Origin: a candidate division WOR-3 bacterium
GTDB taxonomy: Bacteria; Hydrothermota; Hydrothermia; UBA1063
DNA: 64,000 nt
Assembly: GCA_039803545.1 (NCBI GenBank)
Contig: JBDRYS010000004.1
Span: 1 to 64,000 of the forward strand
Direction: 5' to 3'
Part shown: piece after piece, positions 8,241 through 15,265 of the stretch
Layout: each line of letters opens with the position of its first letter
Numbering within the stretch: the first letter of the stretch is position 1
Notes under the pieces: model-generated
The model's input: the letters and a program-made list of their open reading frames with translations, nothing else
What the model was told of the DNA's origin: nothing
The model's database searches: none
Program-made: the position numbers and the translations under genes

Positions 8241-8257
8241 TACCCTTTTAAAGGGTA
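8241..8257. promoter_or_regulatory. 17-bp palindrome between convergent genes of the element
   Basis: TACCCTTT and AAAGGGTA flank a single central T. It lies 27 bp before the stop of the minus-strand zinc-finger gene and just after the 63-bp repeats. It may be an operator, or a transcription end signal shared by the converging units. Confidence 0.4.
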
Positions 8258-8283
8258 ATATTACTTAAGGCTTATCTAAAACC

Positions 8284-8706
8284 TTATCTAAGGGCTTTTA
8301 GCTGTCTCGGTGAGGTATAAATATCACGCCTACCTGGATTCCAAAAGTATGGTCCTTTTCTTATCCCACCTTTTTTAAACACCCAGTAAAAAGACACCTT
8401 AAACTTTCCGTGTCGAGTATTTATTTCCCATATTCTACGCCATGGATTGAACTCCTTAAACGCCATGCGTTCATAAGGATTTACGGTTAGTTTAGAATTT
8501 TCACCATAAAGAGCAGGATCTGAAATATACCACCATTTTTCACCATCGAAAACAATCTTGTTAGGGAAGTTGTGAAAGTTTTTATAACACCAATTGCAAA
8601 TTATACCCTTTATCTCCATTTGCTTACTTCTATGGGCAAATTTTCTGGATACCTCAATTATTTCCTCCTCATGCAAATACCTTCCACAAATATCGCATTT
8701 TTTCAT
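8284..8706 (-). CDS. Zinc-ribbon-like protein downstream of the integrase
   Basis: A 140-aa protein with an N-terminal zinc-binding pattern, CDICGRYL (CxxC) and CNWCYKNFH (CxxC) about 34 residues apart. A basic, aromatic-rich part follows (WWYISDPALYGENSK, WRRIWEINTRHGKFKVSFYWV) and an Arg/Lys-rich tail. I do not recognise a family. It is translationally coupled to the integrase gene by an ATGA overlap (8703-8706), so it may be a DNA-binding accessory such as an excisionase-like directionality factor or a regulator. That is inference from position and composition only. Confidence 0.6.
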   Translation of the reverse strand: MKKCDICGRYLHEEEIIEVSRKFAHRSKQMEIKGIICNWCYKNFHNFPNKIVFDGEKWWYISDPALYGENSKLTVNPYERMAFKEFNPWRRIWEINTRHGKFKVSFYWVFKKGGIRKGPYFWNPGRRDIYTSPRQLKALR

Positions 8707-10427
8707 TTTTCTTTCTCCTTTTCCAATGCCTTCTCTAACTCTTTTTGGAATGCCAGAGCCTCCTCATAAGTATTAAAAACATGTATAGTCCATTTACCGC
8801 CCTTATGCTCTCTTATCCTGTATTTCCTTCCAACTTTCTCAATTTTTGGAACCTTGCCTCTCTTTCTTTTCTTCTCTGGTTCTCCTTCTTCGCTTTTAGT
8901 CTCGACCTCTGGAAGAGGTATAATTTTCTCCTCCTCTATCTCTTGTCTGGTTATATCTTGTAACATTCCATTTAAGAAGTGGTTCATTGGATTTTGGCTG
9001 TATTCTTTACGTAGGGTAATATACCTACTCACAGAATATAACGACTTCCATCCACCAAGTAAAGCAATGATCCTATCTGAAAAGCCTAATTCGCTTGCAA
9101 TAGTGGCCCAGGTGTGTCTAAAGTCATGATAGTAAAAATTCTCAATATGGCACTTTTCTTTTAAAAATCTTTGGAACCACTCGGTTAGCATTCTCTTTTG
9201 GTAACTATTCTGGAAAGAAGGGAAGAGGATTTTATCATTTCCGCAATTCTGGAGTAGCCACATAGCAAACTCATAAGGAATATCAATTTTTCTCGTTTTT
9301 CCAGTTTTTGTAATGTCACTTGTAAAGTAGATCATCCCGTAATAACCTGTTTGGTCCCTGGCAATCCTTATGTGTTCTTTTCTTAATCGTAAAACTTCCT
9401 CTTTACGTGCGCCTGTGAATAATCCAATCAAGATAAAAGCCTTTTTCTCATTCATTCGTGGGCCCTTAGGGAGGTTAAAGATCTCTTTAAGCAGGGTAAA
9501 GATTTCCTCATAAGATAAAGCTCTTTCTCTAATTCTATCTTTAAGCCTTCTTTCTTTTAAAACAACATCAGCATAATTTACTCCTTCAACGTAACCAGTT
9601 CTTATTAGAAAATTCCATGCTGTACTGAGTCTTGAAAGTTCGCTTTTTATAGTAGATTCTGAAATGGGCTTTCCAGTTCTTTTATTGAAATCCTGAGTCC
9701 TCTTTGCGATATAATCTTCAATATGTTTTTTGGTAAGCTTGGAAAATTCTATATCTCCCCATTTCTCCAAAAAGGGCGTGACAAAGTATTGAAATTCTTT
9801 AACTTTTATTAAGTCTTGCTTACGTGAGTAAAGATACTCCTCATATATTTTAAATCCTTCTGATAGTTTTAGATCTTCAGATTTTACTATTATTCCTTTT
9901 TCCAGGTCACGGAGAAAATTTAAGGCTTCAAGATAAGTATCGAAGGTATAAATTACCCTTTTTCCATTTTCCCACTTTCTTATCCTGAATTTACGGCCAT
10001 GTTGCTCAATTTTAGGGATCCTCTTTTTATTCTCTTTTCCTTTGCTCGATTGTATGTTGTGTTGAGGTTCCCTTTCATTTTCTTGAGGTATATTTTCCTG
10101 GTCTTTAGTAGAATCAAAATTATTTTCATGTTCAATAAGTGATGCGAATTCTCTGGCTATGATCATTTTAATTGCAAAGTTTCTTGCCTCATCGTAAGAA
10201 TCAAAATATTTGTATATCCGTTTACGTTTTTCATCTTTTTTAGCAAGCTGGATATCTACCATATACTTTTTGCTTCTTCCCTTTAGCCTTGGAGTGGGAA
10301 TACGATACCTTTTAAATCCGATTTCTAAATAGTCACCGTTTATCTTGAATGTGTGTCCTTTAAACTCTATAATATTACCATGGATTATTATTTGGTCAAG
10401 AATGTTATTTATGATTTTGTCATTCAT
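8703..10427 (-). CDS. int: Tyrosine recombinase (integrase) with three arm-binding-like repeats
   Basis: A 574-aa phage-type integrase. The catalytic domain (about 300-475) has Arg341 (TGARKEEV), the beta-hairpin Lys region (TKTGKTRKIDI), His434-x-x-Arg437 (HDFRHTW), Trp460 in the His/Trp position and the nucleophile Tyr469 (SRYITL). A core-binding SAM-like domain is at about 190-285. Unusually there are three related 40-residue domains at about 50-92, 137-178 and 526-568; the last two share (I/V)PKIE-x-x-GRK(F/Y)RIR and (D/N)TY-x-EAL. They look like AP2-type arm-binding domains, and one lies after the catalytic domain. SD AAAGGAGG precedes the ATG. It should catalyse integration into, and excision from, tRNA-Thr. 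Confidence 0.93.
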   Translation of the reverse strand: MNDKIINNILDQIIIHGNIIEFKGHTFKINGDYLEIGFKRYRIPTPRLKGRSKKYMVDIQLAKKDEKRKRIYKYFDSYDEARNFAIKMIIAREFASLIEHENNFDSTKDQENIPQENEREPQHNIQSSKGKENKKRIPKIEQHGRKFRIRKWENGKRVIYTFDTYLEALNFLRDLEKGIIVKSEDLKLSEGFKIYEEYLYSRKQDLIKVKEFQYFVTPFLEKWGDIEFSKLTKKHIEDYIAKRTQDFNKRTGKPISESTIKSELSRLSTAWNFLIRTGYVEGVNYADVVLKERRLKDRIRERALSYEEIFTLLKEIFNLPKGPRMNEKKAFILIGLFTGARKEEVLRLRKEHIRIARDQTGYYGMIYFTSDITKTGKTRKIDIPYEFAMWLLQNCGNDKILFPSFQNSYQKRMLTEWFQRFLKEKCHIENFYYHDFRHTWATIASELGFSDRIIALLGGWKSLYSVSRYITLRKEYSQNPMNHFLNGMLQDITRQEIEEEKIIPLPEVETKSEEGEPEKKRKRGKVPKIEKVGRKYRIREHKGGKWTIHVFNTYEEALAFQKELEKALEKEKEK

Positions 10428-10581
10428 GATTTAAAGCCTCCTTTGGTTTTAAGGTTTTTTGATTTTTTGTCCCATGCTTCGTCACAATATTATTATATAC
10501 CTTACAGTGTGAAAAAATGTCAAGTGGCAAAATTTCAAATAGCCTTGAAGCCAGAGGAGGTAGAATATCATTCTAAACTAT

Positions 10582-10686
10582 TTTGGTCCCAAATTTGGTC
10601 CCAAGTTTTGGACCAAGTTTGGGACCAATTAAAAACTATGACAATAAGCGGACTTTATCATCTTTGGTCCAAAATTTGGTCCCAAA
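10582..10686. repeat. Six 12-bp TTTGGTCCCAAA-type sites beside attR
   Basis: Near-palindromic 12-mers stand head to tail at 10582-10593, 10594-10605, 10606-10617 (inverted), 10618-10629 (inverted), 10663-10674 and 10675-10686. Consensus TTTGGTCCCAAA, with a TTTGGTCCAAAA variant. They end 18 bp before the 35-bp attR core and lie upstream of the integrase gene, exactly where arm-type integrase sites or an autoregulatory operator would be expected. Confidence 0.85.
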
Positions 10687-10704
10687 CAGCTTTTAGAAAC
10701 ATAA

Positions 10705-10739
10705 ACGCCCACGTAGCTCAGGCGGCAGAGCACTTCCTT
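10705..10739 (+). repeat. attR core (35-bp direct repeat)
   Basis: Identical to 5431-5465. It starts 2 nt before tRNA-Thr and ends just before the anticodon, so the crossover lies within the 5' half of the tRNA gene. Confidence 0.9.
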
Positions 10740-10779
10740 GGTAAGGAAGAGGTCACCGGTTCGAATCCGGTCGTGGGCT
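10707..10779 (+). tRNA. tRNA-Thr (GGU)
   Basis: A 73-nt cloverleaf. The acceptor GCCCACG (10707-10713) pairs with CGTGGGC (10772-10778). The D-arm starts TAGCTCAGG. The anticodon stem CTTCC/GGAAG encloses loop TTGGTAA with anticodon GGT (10740-10742). T-arm CCGGTTCGAATCCGG. It is the restored target of the integrated element: bases up to 10739 came with the element and the rest is the original chromosomal 3' half. Confidence 0.96.
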
Positions 10780-10786
10780 TTTGATT

Positions 10787-11527
10787 TTATTCCTCGATCT
10801 CTATTTTGATTTTCCCTTCCCGGTAACCTTTTAGAGGCGACAGGAAACCTTTGATGATATTTTCCAGCATTTTATCGAGAAAAGGCATTAGTTCAATATT
10901 CGAACCGTCGATGGTAACCCTACATTTTGTTCCATAAAGGACCTTGCATTCCTCTTCCGTTGACTCACCGCTCAGGATTCTTGCTGTTAATGTTTTGCAA
11001 TCGTAACCACACTTCCCGCAATCCAGCTGTGGAAGCATATTTGGAATGCTGGATGCTATGTAATCTGCTAACTCTTCTAAGTTTTCCAGGTGGTAAATTC
11101 TTTTGGGTAGAGTTTTGTGGAGACTTTTATTTAACGTGAAGTAGGCAAAAATCAGCGGGTCTTCGAGTACGTTGTCTTCTTCTTTAAGAACATAAATTTT
11201 TGGAACGTTAAACCCCATATCCCCCTCGATCAAAACCATGTCAATTTTCCAGAAGTTTCTAAGGAATTCGAGGGGGTTTTGCGGCCAGTTAAAGGAAAGG
11301 AAGGCTCTATTTTTTGAAAAGCCAGCGGAAATTAGGGCTCCAGCTTTTTCCATGCGATAAGTATCTTTACCTTCTTTGTCGTATTCAATATCGTGATGGA
11401 AACTCTTTTTTATTGCACCAACCTTGAGATTTTTCTGGGTTAGGAGTTTAATAAGAGATTCGATGAGGACTGTTTTCCCCGAATCACTAAACCCGACTAC
11501 TTCTATCACCTTCATTGCTATGGTCAC
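10787..11527 (-). CDS. mobB: MobB-like GTPase with C-terminal Cys-rich (Fe-S-like) domain
   Basis: A 246-aa P-loop protein of the MobB family, which helps form molybdopterin-guanine dinucleotide. Walker A is GFSDSGKTVLIE at the N-terminus, followed by the family's GAIKKSFHHDIEYDKEGKDTYRMEKAGA. Residues about 165-205 carry cysteines (CGKCGYDC, then EEC and TKC) resembling a 4Fe-4S site, as seen in MobB variants of anaerobes. The start is GTG at 11527 or ATG at 11515; either overlaps mogA. It is the last gene of the dnaX operon. No molybdoenzyme structural gene is in the window. Confidence 0.85.
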   Translation of the reverse strand: MTIAMKVIEVVGFSDSGKTVLIESLIKLLTQKNLKVGAIKKSFHHDIEYDKEGKDTYRMEKAGALISAGFSKNRAFLSFNWPQNPLEFLRNFWKIDMVLIEGDMGFNVPKIYVLKEEDNVLEDPLIFAYFTLNKSLHKTLPKRIYHLENLEELADYIASSIPNMLPQLDCGKCGYDCKTLTARILSGESTEEECKVLYGTKCRVTIDGSNIELMPFLDKMLENIIKGFLSPLKGYREGKIKIEIEE

Positions 11528-12005
11528 CCTTTAGTCCTTTGAGTTCAAGGATAAGATGGGGAATTAATGGGAAAAGGGGCGGGAAATTTTCCATAATGGC
11601 TTTTGGATTTCCTGGTAAGTTTATTATGAGGGTTCCCCCCTTTGAGCCAACAACTGCCCTTGAATATACCGCTTCTGGAGTCTTTTTTAACCCCTCGAGA
11701 ATCATGAGGATCTCAAGTCCATAGAATCTTTTTTCTATGACCTTCATCGTTGCCTCTGGAGTTACGTCTCGAGGAGAAGGACCGGTCCCGCCTGTTGTAA
11801 TGATCAAATCGACATCAGAATTACTCCATTCCCTTAAGGTATTTTCAATCATATCCATTTCATCGGGAACTATTTTGTAGATGATGTCAGCAACATCCAA
11901 ATTTTCTCTTACAAGTTTCATTATGAGGGGGCCACCCTCATCCACCCGTTCCCCTCTAAATCCTTTATCTGATACTGTGAGGACTCCCACTCTCAACTTA
12001 ATCAT
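11487..12005 (-). CDS. mogA: MogA/MoaB-type molybdopterin adenylyltransferase
   Basis: A 172-aa protein of the MoaB/MogA fold. It has the N-terminal strand LRVGVLTVSDKGFRGERVDEGG, the nucleotide/pterin loop TTGGTGPSPRDVTPEA and the later GSKGGTLIINLPGNPKA. Members adenylylate molybdopterin before metal insertion, so together with MobB this indicates molybdenum or tungsten cofactor use. The start overlaps the recR stop by 4 bp and its end overlaps mobB by about 40 bp, all on the minus strand within one tightly packed operon. Confidence 0.9.
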   Translation of the reverse strand: MIKLRVGVLTVSDKGFRGERVDEGGPLIMKLVRENLDVADIIYKIVPDEMDMIENTLREWSNSDVDLIITTGGTGPSPRDVTPEATMKVIEKRFYGLEILMILEGLKKTPEAVYSRAVVGSKGGTLIINLPGNPKAIMENFPPLFPLIPHLILELKGLKGDHSNEGDRSSRV

Positions 12006-12604
12006 TTAATCTTTCTCCTCCCTATAATAGATTCCTTTAATGTGAAGGGGTCCATCAAAGTGATGTCAATCCCCCTTGGAAGGCCAATGGCAATCTTCGA
12101 TATTGTAATATCGAGGTCATTCAAAAGGTTCACGATGTAACTCGTTGTTGCGTCACTTTCAACATCAGGACTAAAGGCAATAACAAGTTCCTTAAAGCCC
12201 TCATTCTTAATTCTATCTCTAAGATCGTATATGTTTAATTTATCAGCAGTTATACCCTTTACAGGGGAAAGGACACCCCCTGTGACGTGATATTTCCAAC
12301 CAACGTCTTGAACCGACTCTAAGATGTATACATCTTCTGGTCTTTCGACCACGCAAAGTACACCAGCCTTTCTTCTTTCATCGGCACAAATGGAGCATAC
12401 TTCGCTATCTTCTGAAAACCCATGACATATTTTGCAAAGTTTTACTCTTTCATCAACCTCTTGAAAGGCGCTTAAGAGACCCTTGAGCGTTTCTCTGTCT
12501 TTTAACAGGTAATAGGCGATGCGAAAGGCTGAACGATCGCCTATTCCTGGCAGTTTTTTTAACTGTTCTATGAGTTTCTTAAGAGAGGAAGGGACCCAGC
12601 TCAT
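12002..12604 (-). CDS. recR: Recombination mediator RecR
   Basis: A 200-aa RecR with all parts: helix-hairpin-helix LKKLPGIGDRSAFRIAYYLL, a four-Cys zinc finger (CKICHGFSEDSEVCSIC), the Toprim domain (VLCVVERPEDVYILE ... AFSPDVESDATTSYI) and a C-terminal Walker-B-like region. RecR works with RecF/RecO to load RecA on SSB-coated single-stranded gaps. The order dnaX-ybaB-recR is conserved across bacteria, which supports the assignment. The start lies within the ybaB 3' end. Confidence 0.96.
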   Translation of the reverse strand: MSWVPSSLKKLIEQLKKLPGIGDRSAFRIAYYLLKDRETLKGLLSAFQEVDERVKLCKICHGFSEDSEVCSICADERRKAGVLCVVERPEDVYILESVQDVGWKYHVTGGVLSPVKGITADKLNIYDLRDRIKNEGFKELVIAFSPDVESDATTSYIVNLLNDLDITISKIAIGLPRGIDITLMDPFTLKESIIGRRKIK

Positions 12605-12890
12605 TTACTGGTAAATCCTTTAACAACTCCTGCATCTTTTTTTGGGCCTCTTTTTGCATGGCTTCAAAGGCTTCATTGAGACAAGATAAGATGGTCTTCT
12701 CCAGCTTTGTCTTATCGGAAAGGAGGGCTTCATTTGTTATTTTGAGCCCTGTGATCTTAAACACTCCGTTAATGGTAACCTTTACTCCATCCTTTTCCAC
12801 ATTCAGCTCAAGTTTCTGGATTTCTTTTCTAGCCTTGGCAACGGTGGCCTGCATTTTCTGGGCCTCTTTAAGCATTTTAAATAGATCCAT
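12579..12890 (-). CDS. ybaB: YbaB/EbfC nucleoid-associated protein
   Basis: A 103-aa YbaB/EbfC family protein, a small dimeric DNA-binding nucleoid protein. It begins MDLFKMLKEAQKMQATVAKARKEIQKLE, has the short beta hairpin (VKVTINGVFKITGLKI) and a helical end with the family's EAFEAMQKEAQKKMQELL. It sits between dnaX and recR as in most bacteria and overlaps both. Confidence 0.93.
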   Translation of the reverse strand: MDLFKMLKEAQKMQATVAKARKEIQKLELNVEKDGVKVTINGVFKITGLKITNEALLSDKTKLEKTILSCLNEAFEAMQKEAQKKMQELLKDLPVNELGPFLS

Positions 12891-14136
12891 CAGCTACCTC
12901 CCGAAGTTTTAATTTTTCTATTGCGTATTTAATAACTTCACTTTCATCAGTTTCTTTGTTTTCTAAATCCTGGCTCACTTTATTTACCCCAGTTGAGACA
13001 GTTTCAGGGAGGGGTTGTTGCTTTGGTGGTGATTCTTTGATGATTGCAGTATCGATGAAGTTTACATTCCCGATCAATTCCAGTTCCGATTCAATCTTTG
13101 TCAGCCTTAAAAGGTGAAAGTCCACAAAAATCTTCGGGTTTGTGGCACTCTTTATGTCAAGTTCCATGTCTTTAAGAACCCTCAGGAGGAAGAGAATCTG
13201 GTACTCGTTGAACTTTGACGCAATGTGAGTAAAGGAGTTTCTTTCAATCCCATAGAAGGCTTTTAGTAGAGATTCTGCTGCTTTCACAAATCCCTTTTGA
13301 AAATCCTCGAAACTATAACCCTGCGCTACAACCTCTTCAACAATTTCCAATATCTTCTTTGGGTTTTTGTCGATGATATTTTGCAGGATTTCCAAGTAAA
13401 TTTCCGTGGGGAGTAAACCGGTTAATTCCTTTATTTTTTTCAAGGTTATATTTCCTTGAGAATAGAGGTATGCCTGCTCGAGCAAGGTTATGGCATCCCG
13501 CATACCACCCGTTGATGCCTCGGCGATCAATTCAAGAACGGCATCGGATTCGTAATTGATATTTTCCAACTCTGCAATCTTTTTCAATCTTTCTATGATA
13601 AAAGGCTTTTCCAAGGGCTTTAGATCAAAACGAAGAGTTCTGGATTTGATAGTATCCGGCACCTTTTCAGGTTCGGTAGTTGCAAAGATAAAAACTACTT
13701 TTTCAGGTGGTTCTTCCAGGGTCTTGAGTAGTGCGTTAAAAGCTTCTTCAGTAAGCATGTGAACTTCGTCAATTATTATTACTTTGTATCTTGCTTTTAA
13801 AGGCATGAAACGGATATTTTCTCTTAATCCTCTAATATCTTCAATTCTTCTGTTTGATGCCCCGTCGATTTCAAGGACGTCTATGCTTCTGGATTCTTCA
13901 ATTTCCCTGCAAGTTTCACATACCCCGCAAGGCTCAGGGGTTACCCCCTTTTCGCAGTTAAGCCCCTTGGCGAAGATTCTTGCAAGGGTCGTCTTGCCGA
14001 TTCCCCTCGGACCGGTAAACATGTAGGCGTTTGCGATGTTTAAAGTTGCCAGTGCATTTTGAAGAGTGATGACCACGTGTTTCTGATTTACCACATCTTT
14101 GAAGGTTTTCGGACGGTATTTGACTGCGAGGTTCAT
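12877..14136 (-). CDS. dnaX: DNA polymerase III subunit gamma/tau
   Basis: A 419-aa clamp-loader ATPase. It begins MNLAVKYRPKTFKDVVNQKHV, has Walker A GPRGIGKTTLARI, a four-Cys zinc module (CEKGVTPEPCGVCETC), Walker B IIIDEVHML, sensor 1 FATTEPEKVPDTIKSRTLRFDL and the clamp-loader collar domain. The protein is short and ends soon after domain III, so it lacks the long tau-specific C-terminal region; I see no obvious slippery A-run for a programmed shift. It heads a five-gene minus-strand operon and has a near-consensus promoter 6 nt before the ATG without SD. Confidence 0.95.
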   Translation of the reverse strand: MNLAVKYRPKTFKDVVNQKHVVITLQNALATLNIANAYMFTGPRGIGKTTLARIFAKGLNCEKGVTPEPCGVCETCREIEESRSIDVLEIDGASNRRIEDIRGLRENIRFMPLKARYKVIIIDEVHMLTEEAFNALLKTLEEPPEKVVFIFATTEPEKVPDTIKSRTLRFDLKPLEKPFIIERLKKIAELENINYESDAVLELIAEASTGGMRDAITLLEQAYLYSQGNITLKKIKELTGLLPTEIYLEILQNIIDKNPKKILEIVEEVVAQGYSFEDFQKGFVKAAESLLKAFYGIERNSFTHIASKFNEYQILFLLRVLKDMELDIKSATNPKIFVDFHLLRLTKIESELELIGNVNFIDTAIIKESPPKQQPLPETVSTGVNKVSQDLENKETDESEVIKYAIEKLKLREVADGSI

Positions 14137-14142
14137 GGTTTA

Positions 14143-14171
14143 ATTATATGCTGTGAACATAGGAACTCCAA
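14143..14171 (-). promoter_or_regulatory. Leaderless promoter of the dnaX operon
   Basis: On the minus strand: -35 TTGGAG (14171-14166), 17-bp spacer, -10 TATAAT (14148-14143), then 6 nt to the dnaX ATG. No SD is present. Confidence 0.7.
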
Positions 14172-14172
14172 C

Positions 14173-14201
14173 TGGAAAGGACCTTTGAAGAGTTTTATAA
14201 T
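14173..14201 (+). promoter_or_regulatory. Promoter of the glycosyltransferase operon
   Basis: -10 TATAAT (14196-14201) with a weak -35 TGGAAA (14173-14178) at 17-bp spacing. The GTG start at 14210 is 8 nt beyond the -10. It partly overlaps the divergent dnaX promoter, so the two may interfere. Confidence 0.6.
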
Positions 14202-14209
14202 TTTTGAAG

Positions 14210-15265
14210 GTGAGAGTTTTAATTATTGGAGATAACAGATCCTTTCATACTTACCGCTGGTTTAATTCTTACAAAAGAGCAGGCTTTGAGGTTAGGGCTG
14301 TTGGCTTAGAAGAAGGGGAATCTCTTTGCGAGAGGATTAAGGCCAAAGGTAAAGGAAAACTGAAGTACCTGTTTTCACTGCCGGCATTGCAAAGGGTCGT
14401 AGACGATTTTAAACCGGACTTAATACACGCTCAGATGGCTGGTAATTATGGCCTTATGGCATCCTTCATAGGAAAACCCTATGTTCTTTCTCTTTGGGGG
14501 CCTGATGCGGTAGAATCGCCCTTTAAATCTGCAATTCATAGAGCATTATTAAAGAGGGTTATAAAAAAAGCCATTCTAATTCATACTGATTCCCACTTAG
14601 TAAAATGGTTTTTAATTAAGAACTTTGACATTGAGCCTCACAAGGTTTTGGTGTTTCCCTTTGGGATTTCGAGGAGTTTTTTTGAAAAGGAAGTTGAAAA
14701 GCCTGTGGGGGTGGTTAACCTTGTTACCCACAGGAAACTGGAAAAACTCTATGGACATGAGGTTATATTAAAGGCTGCGAAGATTTTAAAGGAGAGGGGT
14801 AGAAATTTTAAACTTTACATTGCCTCCTTCGGATCAGAACTCCAAAATTTAAAGAGGCTCGCGCAGGAACTCGGGCTTGATGATTTTGTTGAGTTTACAG
14901 GAAAACTGGAAGAGGATGAACTCATTTCACTACTTGCTAAATCACACATCTTCATATCCTCCTCTTATAGTGATACGACCCCCAATTCCCTGCTGGAGGC
15001 TATGGCATTAAAAGCCTTTCCCGTGCTCTCGGACCTTCCTGTTTATAGGGAATGGATTTTGGAAGGGCTGAATGGACTTTATTTTAGACCCGGAGATGAG
15101 GTTGACCTGGCAGATAAGCTGGAATGGGCTATGGAAAACCTGCAAAGTCTTGAAGAACCGATCCGATTTAATAGAAAGGTTGCAGAAAAATTGGCAGATT
15201 GGGAAAAGAATTTTGAAAGATTTGTAGACTATTTAGCAAATACTATGGAAAGGATCATTAAATGA
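14210..15265 (+). CDS. Glycosyltransferase, GT4-like
   Basis: A GT-B fold glycosyltransferase of about 351 aa. The N-terminal domain begins VRVLIIGDNRSFHTYRWF. The GT4 signature in the C-terminal domain is FISSSYSDTTPNSLLEAMALKAFPVLSD, with the donor-binding Glu in the E-x7-E-like segment, and GEVDLADKL-like closing helices. It probably transfers a sugar during cell-surface polysaccharide or lipid glycan assembly. I choose GTG 14210 rather than TTG 14204 because of the -10 to start distance seen at other genes here. A 4-bp overlap (ATGA) leads into the second glycosyltransferase. Confidence 0.85.
   Translation: MRVLIIGDNRSFHTYRWFNSYKRAGFEVRAVGLEEGESLCERIKAKGKGKLKYLFSLPALQRVVDDFKPDLIHAQMAGNYGLMASFIGKPYVLSLWGPDAVESPFKSAIHRALLKRVIKKAILIHTDSHLVKWFLIKNFDIEPHKVLVFPFGISRSFFEKEVEKPVGVVNLVTHRKLEKLYGHEVILKAAKILKERGRNFKLYIASFGSELQNLKRLAQELGLDDFVEFTGKLEEDELISLLAKSHIFISSSYSDTTPNSLLEAMALKAFPVLSDLPVYREWILEGLNGLYFRPGDEVDLADKLEWAMENLQSLEEPIRFNRKVAEKLADWEKNFERFVDYLANTMERIIK

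Larger units (their letters stand above)
5431..10739. mobile_element. Integrative element in tRNA-Thr (about 5.3 kb, phage-satellite-like)
   Basis: The element is delimited by a perfect 35-bp direct repeat, 5431-5465 and 10705-10739, derived from the 5' half of tRNA-Thr. The intact tRNA lies at the right end and is rebuilt from element-borne 5' sequence plus the chromosomal 3' half, so its promoter region now comes from the element. A tyrosine integrase gene lies next to attR and reads inward. Cargo: two small unknown or holin-like genes, a glucosaminidase endolysin, a frameshifted PaREP1-like protein, a small HTH protein and a zinc-finger protein. No terminase, portal, capsid or replication gene is recognisable, so it is a satellite, a very reduced prophage or an unrelated integrative element. 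Confidence 0.88.

Noticed and set aside
10353-10784. 143-aa plus-strand ORF before and across tRNA-Thr
   Set aside because: It runs antisense over the integrase start, through the 12-bp site array and through the tRNA gene. Non-coding constraints explain the sequence better.
12877-14136. Programmed frameshift in dnaX
   Set aside because: I looked for an A-rich slippery run and downstream frame in the 3' half and saw none; the gene is simply short.
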